Source: Clostridia bacterium (GTDB lineage Bacteria > Bacillota > Clostridia > Oscillospirales > Acutalibacteraceae). From it: 64,000 nucleotides of DNA. Shown here piece by piece: positions 32,975-42,033 of the stretch. The stretch's first letter is position 1; the number at the start of each line of letters is the position of its first letter. The stretch is taken from positions 1 to 64,000 of the forward strand of contig JAFQHU010000021.1 of assembly GCA_017397845.1 (NCBI GenBank). The letters run 5' to 3'. Made by a program: the position numbers and the translations under genes. Below the pieces are notes generated by a model. It made no database searches, was not told the origin of the DNA, and was given only the letters and a program-made list of their open reading frames with translations.

Positions 32975-35900
32975 ATGAAAAAAACACTGGCAATCATTCT
33001 CTCAGTTGTTATGCTTTTCGGTGTGATGCCTTTTGCTTCCTTTGCGGCTGATGCAGAGCCTGTTTATGACAGAGCTGCAGTCGCCGCCAATGACGAAGCT
33101 TACATCGACGGTATGAACGCTGAACAGATCGCTTCTGTTATCCTTGATTGGGTTGACAGAGAGATCGCAAAGTACACAGACGAAATGAAGGCAGCTGCAA
33201 CTGAAGCTGTTATCGCGGGCTTTGAAGGCTTTGAGCTTACCGCTTTCGGTGATGTTATCGCAGCTCAGATTCCCGACATCGCTTCTCTCGATGATGTAAT
33301 TACTTACAAAAATTACCTCGCAGAGCTTGGCGGCGATTTCGCAAATCTTGACGCTTCAGCTCTTATCACTCGCGCAGAAGCAGGTTCAGCTATCGGCTTT
33401 ATCGATGGCGTTTTCCAGTTTATGGCTGACAACTCCGAAGTTTTCGGTAAGGTTTTCCGTTGGGATGAGGAAGTATTTGATTACGGTAAGGTAGGCGAAT
33501 ATATTCTCTCTCTTGACCCTGCAGACCCCGAAAACAAAAAGATCATCGACTTTTACAATGATTACCTCATAGGTAACGACATTCAGGCAAAGTTCACAAA
33601 GTGGGTTGCTGACCAAATGAATTATGCAATCCCCGAAGGCGAAGCATTTGACGATACTCTCAATAACGGTATCATCGGTTGGTTTGCAGGCCTTTGCGAA
33701 AAGAACGACATCCTTTCCGCTGATGCTGTCGCAGAGCTTAAAACATACGACCTTCGTACAAACGACATTTACACACTCGTTAAAAATTTCGTAGCTCTCG
33801 CAGAGGAAGATAACAAAGTTAAAATCGACACTTATTACAACTATCTTCTCGATACAGTAGCACGTACACTCGTTAAAACTATGCTCGGTCAGAAAGCTGT
33901 AGTAGGCGCTGAGGTTGAAGTTCCCGCAGGCTTCACAGCTGTTTATACCGACCTCGCTCTTTTGGAAGAAATTTCCGGCGGCACAGCATATTACTATGAC
34001 GGTGCAGATTACTATCAGGTAACAGTAGCAAACGGTGCTCTTTCAGCTAACGCTCTTACATGGGAAGCAGGCTTCGAAATGAACCTTGAGCCCATTTATG
34101 CAAATGTTTATACCGGCGCTGACAGAAAGACTGCAGTTCAGACCTACGAGCCCAAATCAACTGATATCGCTATTTCGACATATGCATCTCAGAAGAATCA
34201 GGATCTCGTTGTCGGTGCAGGCCTCGAATTCACAGGCACAGAGGTTCCCGCTGAATATGCTGACCTTATGAGTGCAGCTCCCAAGGCTCTCACAGACGGC
34301 TTCCTTTTCAATGTAACTCAGGGCGAAAACGTAATCGCTGACCTTGACATTTCCTTCGAAGCTCTCGAAACAGAGGTTAAAGCCCTTGCTCTTACCACAG
34401 CTCAGAATGCAATTAAGGGTATCCTTACTCCTAATGGTCTCGCAGAGGATGCGATCACTGTTGAGGCAATTAACTTTGACGTTGTTTATAACGCATGGAC
34501 CACAGAGGATGAATTCATCTGCGCAGTTGATGCTACAGACCTTTCCGTTACACTCGGCGGTACAGTAAACAGCATCATTCTCGGTATTGCTCAGTCAGCT
34601 GCAAGCACAGCAGTTGCTACAGCAGCAGGCAATATTTATGACACACCCATCGCTACAATCGTAGTTGACGGTCTTGCAGGCGGCGGAGCTGACTATTTCG
34701 GTCAGGCTGAAGCTCTCCTCAATTTCGTAAATGACGATTTCGTAGTTGACCAAACACTCCTCGATTTCACAGCTAACTATGACGCATACAACGGTGTTGT
34801 AGGTCAGGTTAACCGTGTTCTCGTCGGTCTTGTTAAAATTTTCGTAAACGAAGACCTCGGTCTTAAGGAAGGCGGCAACGAATATCTCACCGATAACCTT
34901 CAGACTCTTTGCGACAAGGTTAACGGTATGATGGCAGCAGCCAACGACCTTATCAATAATGAAGATCTTCAGGGCATGATTAAAGAGCTCGGTATCGACT
35001 TCGACGCTCTTACAGCAGATCTTCCTCTCGATCTTCTCTACTCTCTCGACTTCTCATCAGTAGAAGCTCTTTGGGTAACAGTTATCACTCTCGGTCTCGA
35101 TGTTATCGATGACGGCTCCGATGAGCTCATCGCTGAAATTCATGCTCTTATCGGTGATCTCGAAAATCTCGATGCTATGGCAGTAGCAGGTACAGATTAT
35201 CTCCTCGGCAAATGCATTCCTGAGCTTAACGCAGCTTTTGCAAACAGCGGTGTTGATTTCGCTCTTACGGTTCCCGCAAAGACCGATGCAGCAGCAGTTG
35301 CAGACGGCGCAGGCAAGGACATCATTATGACAAAGGCTGTTGACCTTCTTTATGAAGCAGCAACAGAAGGCGTGGCACTTGTTAACTCCATCGCTAATGA
35401 GCTTATCGGTCACGTTGAAGGCGAAGCAAGCATCGACCTTCCCACAGTAGCACTCGAGCTCAAGGTTGAAAAGGGTGCAGATTGGAAAGCAACTCTTGCC
35501 GGTCTCGTAAACAGAGTTTATGAGCTCGCAGACGGCATCATTCTCGTTTGCGCTGAAAAGCCCGCAGACACAATCGATGCTATCTCCAAGGTTGCAAATG
35601 CAATTCTTCCTCTCGGCTCACTCGCTTCCAACTGTGCAAGTGAAAATTACGCATTTGACGGTAACCTTGTAATGGGCTTCCTCTTCGACGACGGTCTTGA
35701 AGGCGACCTCGAAGGCTTCCTTAGTCTTTTCGAAACCAAGGAAAAGACAGAGGACGTTGCAGCTGATGTTTCCGTAACAGAAGCACTTATCATGGCTTCC
35801 GAGCACATCGTTGATGCATTCTTCCCCGACACAGTTAAGTCAGAGCTTTATGTTGATAATTACGCAACAGGTAAGTTCACAGAAACAACCGTTCAGGAAT

Positions 35901-36553
35901 ATTTCACAGGAGCAGAAAATGATGCAGTTATTGCTTCCAATAATATGGACAGCCTTAACGCACTCAAAGCTGACCTTGTTCCCGCAGCTCTCAATCTCGT
36001 AAGAGAAGCCGGCGTTCTTCCCTTCTTCGCAAAATGTGACAAAGATCATAATGCACTTACAGATGCAGAAAAGGTAATCGTTCCCGGTAAGGCTGCAACA
36101 TGCACAGAAACAGGTACAGAAGACACAGTTAAGTGTGCAGAATGCGGTTATGTGGTTTCCGGCGGCGGAGTAATCGATGCACTTGATCACGATTATAAGT
36201 ACGCTATCAATGAATCAACATGTACAGCTACAGGTACAAAGACAATTACATGCTCAAGATGTGACTATAATAATGTTGAGACTATTCCCGTAAAGCCTCA
36301 CTCTTACGGTGCATGGTCAGTAACAACTGCCGCTACATGTACAGCAAACGGTGTCGAAACACGTGCTTGCGCATGCGGTAATTCCGAAACAAGAGCTATC
36401 GCAGCTACAGGTCATGTAGATGCAGACGGTAACTACGTATGTGATGCATGCGGTGCTGAGCTCGAAAAAGAAGTGGATAACAGCTTCTTCGGCAAAATTA
36501 AAGCATTCTTCCAGAGAATCATCGAATGGTTCAAAAATCTGTTTAAGTTTTAA
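32975..36553 (+). CDS. Large secreted protein with Cys-rich C-terminal repeats and amphipathic tail
   Basis: 1192 residues. A classic signal peptide (MKKTLAIILSVVMLFGVMPF..., cleaved near ASFAADA) is followed by about 1000 acidic, Ala/Asp-rich residues with no recognised domain. Residues about 1030-1160 contain four tandem repeats with the pattern CT-x2-G-x5-C-x2-C (for example ATCTETGTEDTVKCAECGY and STCTATGTKTITCSRCDY), a known repeat type of clostridial surface proteins that may bind metal or form disulfides. It ends in FFGKIKAFFQRIIEWFKNLF, a strongly amphipathic tail. Its codon choice looks more biased than its neighbours (frequent GAC, CTC, GGC), which suggests high expression. AAGGAGG precedes the ATG. 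Function unknown. Confidence 0.8.
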   Translation: MKKTLAIILSVVMLFGVMPFASFAADAEPVYDRAAVAANDEAYIDGMNAEQIASVILDWVDREIAKYTDEMKAAATEAVIAGFEGFELTAFGDVIAAQIPDIASLDDVITYKNYLAELGGDFANLDASALITRAEAGSAIGFIDGVFQFMADNSEVFGKVFRWDEEVFDYGKVGEYILSLDPADPENKKIIDFYNDYLIGNDIQAKFTKWVADQMNYAIPEGEAFDDTLNNGIIGWFAGLCEKNDILSADAVAELKTYDLRTNDIYTLVKNFVALAEEDNKVKIDTYYNYLLDTVARTLVKTMLGQKAVVGAEVEVPAGFTAVYTDLALLEEISGGTAYYYDGADYYQVTVANGALSANALTWEAGFEMNLEPIYANVYTGADRKTAVQTYEPKSTDIAISTYASQKNQDLVVGAGLEFTGTEVPAEYADLMSAAPKALTDGFLFNVTQGENVIADLDISFEALETEVKALALTTAQNAIKGILTPNGLAEDAITVEAINFDVVYNAWTTEDEFICAVDATDLSVTLGGTVNSIILGIAQSAASTAVATAAGNIYDTPIATIVVDGLAGGGADYFGQAEALLNFVNDDFVVDQTLLDFTANYDAYNGVVGQVNRVLVGLVKIFVNEDLGLKEGGNEYLTDNLQTLCDKVNGMMAAANDLINNEDLQGMIKELGIDFDALTADLPLDLLYSLDFSSVEALWVTVITLGLDVIDDGSDELIAEIHALIGDLENLDAMAVAGTDYLLGKCIPELNAAFANSGVDFALTVPAKTDAAAVADGAGKDIIMTKAVDLLYEAATEGVALVNSIANELIGHVEGEASIDLPTVALELKVEKGADWKATLAGLVNRVYELADGIILVCAEKPADTIDAISKVANAILPLGSLASNCASENYAFDGNLVMGFLFDDGLEGDLEGFLSLFETKEKTEDVAADVSVTEALIMASEHIVDAFFPDTVKSELYVDNYATGKFTETTVQEYFTGAENDAVIASNNMDSLNALKADLVPAALNLVREAGVLPFFAKCDKDHNALTDAEKVIVPGKAATCTETGTEDTVKCAECGYVVSGGGVIDALDHDYKYAINESTCTATGTKTITCSRCDYNNVETIPVKPHSYGAWSVTTAATCTANGVETRACACGNSETRAIAATGHVDADGNYVCDACGAELEKEVDNSFFGKIKAFFQRIIEWFKNLFKF

Positions 36554-36573
36554 TCAGCATTAAAAAATATTCG

Positions 36574-36599
36574 GGGGCTGTGCCGGTCGGCACAGCCCC
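36574..36599 (+). terminator. Strong intrinsic terminator
   Basis: GGGGCTGTGCC and GGCACAGCCCC form a perfect 11-bp stem with a GGTC loop; a T-rich stretch follows ten bases later. Confidence 0.8.
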
Positions 36600-36669
36600 T
36601 TGCTCTTTATTTTTTCGGGCACATTTGTATGTCAAATTTAACAAAACTCTTTATTTTACGGAGAATGTG

Positions 36670-36678
36670 TGTTATACT
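36670..36678 (+). promoter_or_regulatory. Extended -10 of the M20 peptidase gene
   Basis: TGTTATACT about 32 bases before the start codon; the -35 is weak. Confidence 0.45.
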
Positions 36679-36709
36679 TTTTTAAAGATTAATTCAGGAG
36701 ATGTTAAAT

Positions 36710-38032
36710 ATGAGTGAGAATCGTTCAATGCAATACGCCGAAATTCTTTCAAAGCTTATTCAGGTTGAAACCGTTTCATCGAGAGAAAAACAGGACATGA
36801 GCAAATTTCTCGGCTTTCATGAGGTGCTCCGTGAAACCTTCCCTAATCTTTTTAACACGGTTGAAGTCGAAAACTTTGACGGCAATCTTTTGCTTAAATG
36901 GAAAGGCACCGACCTGTCTTTAAAGCCTGTTTTGCTTATGAATCATCACGATGTCGTCGAGGCAAGCGGTGAGTGGACACATCCCGCATTTTCGGGAGCC
37001 ATAGCTGACGGCAAAGTATGGGGCAGAGGCACTTTGGATACAAAAGGCGGTTTGGCTATGATGTTTCAGGCAGCGGAGGAGCTTATCAAAGACGGCTTCA
37101 CACCGAAAAGAGACACATATTTCGTAACTGCCTGTACCGAAGAAATCGGCGGTGCGGGCGGAGATGCCATTTCGCGCGAGCTGGAAAAGAGAAACATTAA
37201 ATTCTATATGGTGCTCGATGAGGGCGGTATGATTCTTTATGACCCTATCGGCGGTGCTGACGGTACCTTTGCCATGATAGGAGTCGGTGAAAAGGGTTAT
37301 GTGGACCTCAAATTCATTGCAAAGTCAAACGGCGGCCATGCATCGGCACCCGGAAAAAATACGCCGCTTGTCCGTTTGGGTAAATTTATGGCAGAAGCGG
37401 AAAAGGCGGAGTGCTTTGACGTTCAGATGTCAGACACGGTCAAAGAAATGCTTTCACGTTTTTCACCTACAATGAGCGGTATTATGAAAACTGCCTGCAG
37501 TAACGTAAACGCTTTCAAGCCTGTGCTTAAAAAGGTAATGCCCATGATTTCACCTGCAGGTGCAGCGTTGCTCAGAACCACTTTGGCTTTCACTATGAGT
37601 AAGGGCTCCGACGGAACGAACGTTATTCCTCAGGAAGCATGGGTAGTAGGCAACATGCGTTTTTCACATCATCAGGGTAAAAAATCGAGTATCGACGCAA
37701 TTACCGCTCTTGCCAAAAAATATGATATCGAAACGGTGGTTACCGATGACGGTATCGAGTCGGGAATAACAGATTTCAAGGGCGAAGCATTCCGCTTTAT
37801 CGAAAAGGCAGTAACCAATGTTTTCCCCGAATACAAGCCTGTTCCCTATATAATGAACGCTGCCACAGACAGCAGATATTTCTGCAGAGTATGCGACAAC
37901 TGCATACGCTTCGTTCCCTTTAAAATCGACAATAAGCAGCTCGACAGTGTACACGGCATCGATGAAAATGTGGATGTTGCCACACTTGCCCCTGCAGTTG
38001 ATTTTTATAAGTATGTAATCAAAGAGGCATAA
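36710..38032 (+). CDS. M20-family metallopeptidase
   Basis: 440 residues. The metal-site motifs are present in order: LLMNHHDVV (His ligand and Asp), KVWGRGTLDTKGG (bridging Asp), CTEEIGGAGG (general-base and ligand Glu), and the DSVHGIDENV region near the end that supplies the last His. The NGGHASAPGKNTPLVRLGKF dimerisation-domain segment is intact. It is closest to carboxypeptidase/PM20D1-like amidohydrolases rather than to PepT or ArgE. It is cytoplasmic and probably dinuclear zinc. CAGGAG lies nine bases before ATG 36710; ATG 36701 would abut the ribosome site. Confidence 0.9.
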   Translation: MSENRSMQYAEILSKLIQVETVSSREKQDMSKFLGFHEVLRETFPNLFNTVEVENFDGNLLLKWKGTDLSLKPVLLMNHHDVVEASGEWTHPAFSGAIADGKVWGRGTLDTKGGLAMMFQAAEELIKDGFTPKRDTYFVTACTEEIGGAGGDAISRELEKRNIKFYMVLDEGGMILYDPIGGADGTFAMIGVGEKGYVDLKFIAKSNGGHASAPGKNTPLVRLGKFMAEAEKAECFDVQMSDTVKEMLSRFSPTMSGIMKTACSNVNAFKPVLKKVMPMISPAGAALLRTTLAFTMSKGSDGTNVIPQEAWVVGNMRFSHHQGKKSSIDAITALAKKYDIETVVTDDGIESGITDFKGEAFRFIEKAVTNVFPEYKPVPYIMNAATDSRYFCRVCDNCIRFVPFKIDNKQLDSVHGIDENVDVATLAPAVDFYKYVIKEA

Positions 38033-38040
38033 GATTTTAT

Positions 38041-38112
38041 ACCCCTGACTTTTCGCTGACTGTCGGTGAGGAAAAACTTCCTTGCAAACAGTCAGCGTTA
38101 ACGGTCGGGGGT
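38041..38112 (+). terminator. Nested terminator hairpin
   Basis: Outer ACCCCTGAC/GTCGGGGGT and inner CGCTGACTGT (38054-38063) / ACAGTCAGCG (38088-38097) form a long two-part stem immediately after the peptidase stop. Confidence 0.65.
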
Positions 38113-38114
38113 TA

Positions 38115-38144
38115 TTGCTTTGTAATGACTGTTTGTGCTATAAT
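38115..38144 (+). promoter_or_regulatory. Promoter of the HAD phosphatase / two-component unit
   Basis: TTGCTT (38115-38120), 18-bp spacer, TGCTATAAT with -10 at 38139-38144. Confidence 0.55.
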
Positions 38145-38198
38145 CATTTTAAAAGAGAATTTTATTTTAACGGAAAATATATGCCAGGAAGTGATAAT

Positions 38199-38837
38199 AT
38201 GTATAAAACTGTCCTTTTTGATTTGGACGGCACATTAACTGATCCGGGACTCGGTATTACTAATTCGGTGGCTTATGCACTGAAAAAATACGGAATTGAA
38301 GTCGGGGAAAGGGAAAAGCTGTATGCTTTTATAGGTCCCCCTTTGAACGAATCCTTTAAAAAATATTATAATTTTTCAGAGGAAAAGGCGATGGAGGCCA
38401 TATGGTGTTACCGTGAGTATTTCAGTGAAAAAGGTATATTCGAAAATGAGATATACGAGGGTATAAGGCAATTGCTGCAAAAGATAAAAGCATCGGGCCG
38501 AAAGGTCATTCTTGCGACCTCAAAGCCGGAAGAGTTTGCTTTGAAAATATTGGATTATTTTGAATTGACAGAATATTTTGATGTGGTTGCGGGTGCTTCG
38601 ATGGATGAAAAACGCAATAAAAAAGGTGATGTTATAAAATACGCTATGGAAAAGGGCGGCTTTACCTCCGAGGGTGCAGTTATGGTAGGTGACAGAGAGC
38701 ATGATATTTTCGGTGCGCAGGAAAACGGAATTGATACCATCGGTGTGCTTTACGGCTACGGCAGCAGAGAAGAGCTCGAAAAAGCAGGAGCTATGTATAT
38801 TGCGGAAAATGTGGATGATATTTTTGCACTATTGTAA
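38199..38837 (+). CDS. HAD-family phosphatase (phosphoglycolate phosphatase-like)
   Basis: 212 residues. All HAD motifs are seen: DLDGTLTD (nucleophile Asp), ATSKPEEF (motif II), and GDREHDIFGAQENGID (motif IV), with a helical C1 cap. It is closest to phosphoglycolate phosphatase/PpaX-like enzymes, which hydrolyse small phosphate esters. ATG 38199 is chosen because AGGAAGTGA lies just upstream and the first motif follows at once; earlier in-frame starts overlap the terminator. The response-regulator gene starts 14 bases downstream, so it shares an operon with the two-component system. Confidence 0.85.
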   Translation: MYKTVLFDLDGTLTDPGLGITNSVAYALKKYGIEVGEREKLYAFIGPPLNESFKKYYNFSEEKAMEAIWCYREYFSEKGIFENEIYEGIRQLLQKIKASGRKVILATSKPEEFALKILDYFELTEYFDVVAGASMDEKRNKKGDVIKYAMEKGGFTSEGAVMVGDREHDIFGAQENGIDTIGVLYGYGSREELEKAGAMYIAENVDDIFALL

Positions 38838-38851
38838 AAAGGAGAAAAGCT

Positions 38852-39526
38852 ATGAGAATACTTATTGCCGAAGATGAAAAATCTCTTAACAGAATACTCG
38901 TAAAACAGTTCACAAAGCTTGGCTACAGTGTGGACAGCTGCTTTGACGGGGAAAGTGTTTTTGATTTTTTGGCGGGAGCAGAATATGATGCCATTGTTTT
39001 GGATGTTATGATGCCGCGAAAGGACGGCTTTGAGGTTCTCAGAGAAATGCGTGCGGCTAAAAATCATACACCGGTTATTTTCCTTACGGCGAAAACGGAA
39101 ATAAGTGATCGGGTTTTCGGTCTCGATCTCGGTGCCAATGATTATCTTATAAAGCCTTTTTCATTTGAGGAGCTTGCCGCACGTGTGAGAATGTTAACCC
39201 GTGATTCAAAGGGCAACAGCACAAATATTTTCTCTGTAGGTGACCTTACTGTGGACGTCAAAAGCCGTGAGGTCAAAAGAGGCGAAAGAAAAATAGACCT
39301 TTCCGCACGTGAATATTCCATTTTAGAGGCTCTTATCAGAAATGCGGGAACCGTTATGACCCGTGAGAAAATCGAAAGCAGTGTGTGGAATTATGATTAT
39401 GAGGGCGGAACAAATGTAATAGATGTCTATATCCGTTATCTGCGAAAGAAAATAGATGAAGGCTATGATAAAAAGCTTATTCATACCGTAAGAGGTGCGG
39501 GATATATACTTAAAGAGGGAGAGTGA
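38852..39526 (+). CDS. OmpR/PhoB-family response regulator
   Basis: 224 residues. The receiver domain has the acidic pair in IAEDEK, phosphoacceptor D51 (VLDVMMPRKDG), the LTA switch residue and the YLIKPF lysine. The C-terminal winged helix is LSAREYSILEALIRNAGTVM then DVYIRYLRKKID and TVRGAGYIL, the full OmpR consensus. AAAAGGAG precedes the ATG. The sensor kinase begins inside or at its end. Target promoters are not identified; the PepSY protein downstream is the likely one. Confidence 0.95.
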   Translation: MRILIAEDEKSLNRILVKQFTKLGYSVDSCFDGESVFDFLAGAEYDAIVLDVMMPRKDGFEVLREMRAAKNHTPVIFLTAKTEISDRVFGLDLGANDYLIKPFSFEELAARVRMLTRDSKGNSTNIFSVGDLTVDVKSREVKRGERKIDLSAREYSILEALIRNAGTVMTREKIESSVWNYDYEGGTNVIDVYIRYLRKKIDEGYDKKLIHTVRGAGYILKEGE

Positions 39527-39530
39527 GAGA

Positions 39531-41132
39531 GTGAAAAAGAAGAAAATGAGCTCCATAAGTGCCAGACTTAATCTGTGGTATACCGTTTTGGTGGGCTTCA
39601 TATCTGCCTGTCTCATTTTCTCTGTGGTTACTGCAGCACGAATGGCGGACACAGCCGAAGCACAGCAAAATCTTATCAGAAGTGTGGAGAGAAATATCGA
39701 TGAAATCGAGGTCGAAAACGGACTTTTGGATATCGAATCGGATTTTGCTTACAGAAACGGTGAGATTTATGCCATCGTCTTTTCCGACGACGGAAAAATT
39801 TTGGGCGGTGAATATCCTGAGGGTGTGCGCACCGATATACCGTTAGAGGCGGAGCGCTTTGACAAATTCGAAAGCTATTATGTTTATGATACAAAGGTAG
39901 AATTTACCAAATATGACTATAAGATAAACGGTGAAACGGGAGAGATAATCAGCAGTGAGGTTGAGGGAGCCGATTATTATGTTCCCTTTGAGGGAAATAT
40001 GGACTTTTACGGAGAAGACTGTGAAATTTCCTGTGGTGAAGCTTTTCGGATTGCCGTGAATAAAAGCGGTTTGGATAAAGCTTCTATAGACATCATAAAT
40101 GTCAAAAATTATGAATATAATGATGACCCTGTTTATGAGGTAGAGTTTTACAGCACTCAGAAGGCTTTTGACGATATATGGGTGCGCGGTGTGGTCAAGG
40201 CTGTGGATGCAGGCGGAATGTGGACTGTTCTTGCCCGTCTTTCTGTGGTGCTTTTACCGCTCCTTATGCTTGTTTGCTCGCTGGTTGGTCATTTTATTAC
40301 CAAAAGGGCACTCCATCCCGTCAGATATTTACGAGATGCAGTGGAAAAAATTCACAGCGGCAAGGACCTTACGGAAAGGGTGACAATAAATGACAGTGAC
40401 CCGCTTATTTCCTCTCTGGCGAACAATTTCAATGAAATGTTCGGCCGTCTTCAGCTTTCCTTTGAAAGCGAAAGACAGTTTTCGGGTGATGTTTCCCATG
40501 AGCTCCGTACTCCCACGGCGGTTATTTTGGCTGAGTGCGAATATCAGCTTTCGAGAGAGGAGCTTGACGAAGAGGACAGAGAAGGCTTTGAAGATATTCA
40601 GAAGCAGGCGGAAAGCATGAAAAAGCTTATTTCTCAGCTTTTGGAAATGACCAAAATAGAGCAGGGTGCAATACAGCTTGATTTCGAAAGTGAGGATTTT
40701 TCCACTTTGATAAATGCCGTATGCGATGATGCAGAGTCTTTGGACAGCAAAAGCATCACTCTAAAAAGAAATATCGATGAGGGCGTAAGAATGAATATGG
40801 ATGTTATGCTTATGACAAGATTGGTATCCAACCTTCTTTCAAATGCGTATCGGTACGGCAGAGAAAAGGGTAACATAGCCGTCAGCCTTAAAAAAACGGA
40901 AAACAGAATATGCTTTTCTGTTTCCGATGACGGAGAGGGTATCGCAAAAGAGCACGCAGACAAAATATGGAACCGTTTTTATCGCATAGATAAATCACGT
41001 TCGAGGGAAGACGGCTGTTCGGGACTCGGACTTCCCATGGTAAAGCAAATAGCACAGCTTCACGGGGGAGAGGTTTCACTTAAAAGTGAGCTCGGAAGGG
41101 GAAGCACCTTCACCGTCGAATTCAGTATATAA
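39531..41132 (+). CDS. Sensor histidine kinase with an extracellular PepSY-like domain
   Basis: 533 residues from GTG 39531 (AGAGGGAGA upstream). TM1 is about residues 16-36; an extracellular region follows to about 235, then TM2, HAMP (RALHPVRYLRDAVEKIHSG), HisKA with FSGDVSHELRTP (H323) and the HATPase with N, G1 (DDGEGI) and G2 (GLGLPMVK) boxes. The outer region contains SCGEAFRIAVNKSGLDKASI ... DDPVYEVEFYS, a pattern of PepSY domains. It is therefore probably sensing an envelope signal in the same way as the adjacent secreted PepSY protein. It overlaps or abuts the response-regulator gene, a single operon. Confidence 0.9.
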   Translation: MKKKKMSSISARLNLWYTVLVGFISACLIFSVVTAARMADTAEAQQNLIRSVERNIDEIEVENGLLDIESDFAYRNGEIYAIVFSDDGKILGGEYPEGVRTDIPLEAERFDKFESYYVYDTKVEFTKYDYKINGETGEIISSEVEGADYYVPFEGNMDFYGEDCEISCGEAFRIAVNKSGLDKASIDIINVKNYEYNDDPVYEVEFYSTQKAFDDIWVRGVVKAVDAGGMWTVLARLSVVLLPLLMLVCSLVGHFITKRALHPVRYLRDAVEKIHSGKDLTERVTINDSDPLISSLANNFNEMFGRLQLSFESERQFSGDVSHELRTPTAVILAECEYQLSREELDEEDREGFEDIQKQAESMKKLISQLLEMTKIEQGAIQLDFESEDFSTLINAVCDDAESLDSKSITLKRNIDEGVRMNMDVMLMTRLVSNLLSNAYRYGREKGNIAVSLKKTENRICFSVSDDGEGIAKEHADKIWNRFYRIDKSRSREDGCSGLGLPMVKQIAQLHGGEVSLKSELGRGSTFTVEFSI

Positions 41133-41138
41133 CTGTAT

Positions 41139-41173
41139 ACCGTATCGGATTTTTCCGGTGCGGTTATTTTTTT
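41139..41173 (+). terminator. Intrinsic terminator
   Basis: ACCGTATCGGA (41139-41149) pairs with TCCGGTGCGGT (41154-41164) with two G-U pairs, followed by a run of T. Confidence 0.7.
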
Positions 41174-41273
41174 ATAAAATTAAAAGTTCTAATCATCCTT
41201 TAATTTTTACCGTGTATTATATGGGTGTAAACAAAAGAGCCGAAGCTCTTAAAAATGAAAGGTGGATTAAATT

Positions 41274-41888
41274 ATGAAAAAGAAAATCAAAAAATTATCA
41301 TCACTTACTCTTGCACTTGTCTTCGTTTTGGCATTTACGGTAACTGCATTTGCTGCGGATATCACATCAGACAGAGCAAAAGAAATCGCACTCGGTGACG
41401 CAGGGTTTAACTCTTCACAGGTATCTTATCTTAACGTCAGAACTGATTATGAAAACGGTAAAAAGGTTTTCGATGTGAGCTTTGTAGCCTTTAATCCGGA
41501 CGGAAGCTTTACCGAATATGATTATGAAATCAAGGCCGCCGACGGAAAAATCACAGAAAGAGATATTGACCTCGAAAGAGGGAAAACAAATCTGGTGCCC
41601 ATCAACAGCGGCAACGACATCGGTGCTGAGCAGGCAAAGAGAATCGCTTTGGAGCATTTCGGTGTTAAAGCGGAACAGGTGAAATTCCTTCAGGTGGAAA
41701 AGGATTATGATGACGGACGTTCTGTTTATGAAATCGAATTCTGCAGACCCTATTCAGAAAAATATTCGTGTGAGGTGGCAGTAACGAACGGATTTGTTAA
41801 GGATGCGGAAAGAGAAGCCGTCAGAGGAATTTTTGATAAAATCGAGCTTTTCTTCGAAATTCTCATCCTCGCCATTCTCGGCAGATAA
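41274..41888 (+). CDS. Secreted protein with two PepSY domains
   Basis: 204 residues. The signal peptide ends near AFAAD (residue 27). Two PepSY repeats follow: ITSDRAKEIALGDAGFNSSQ ... VFDVSFVAFNPDG and IGAEQAKRIALEHFGVKAEQ ... VYEIEFCRP. PepSY modules are known to bind or inhibit extracellular proteases in Firmicutes, so this may be an envelope inhibitor or a ligand of the sensor upstream. The C terminus (IFDKIELFFEILILAILGR) is a short hydrophobic tail, similar in style to the other secreted proteins here. AAAGGTGG precedes the ATG. It has its own transcript after a terminator. Confidence 0.85.
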   Translation: MKKKIKKLSSLTLALVFVLAFTVTAFAADITSDRAKEIALGDAGFNSSQVSYLNVRTDYENGKKVFDVSFVAFNPDGSFTEYDYEIKAADGKITERDIDLERGKTNLVPINSGNDIGAEQAKRIALEHFGVKAEQVKFLQVEKDYDDGRSVYEIEFCRPYSEKYSCEVAVTNGFVKDAEREAVRGIFDKIELFFEILILAILGR

Positions 41889-41976
41889 TACAGCATATAT
41901 CTTTTCTCCCCTTCTATAGATAATAACTCACCCCTGAAAAAATTGTTCGGGGGTGAAGTTATTTGCTTTTTGCAGG

Positions 41977-42005
41977 TTGAAACTATTCTTTGAAAGTGTT
42001 ATAAT
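41977..42005 (+). promoter_or_regulatory. Near-consensus promoter of the GH29 gene
   Basis: TTGAAA (41977-41982), exactly 17 bp, then TATAAT (42000-42005) preceded by TGT (extended -10). About 29 bases before the ATG. Confidence 0.75.
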
Positions 42006-42033
42006 TTTCGTACTAAAGCAAGGAGAAAGAAAG

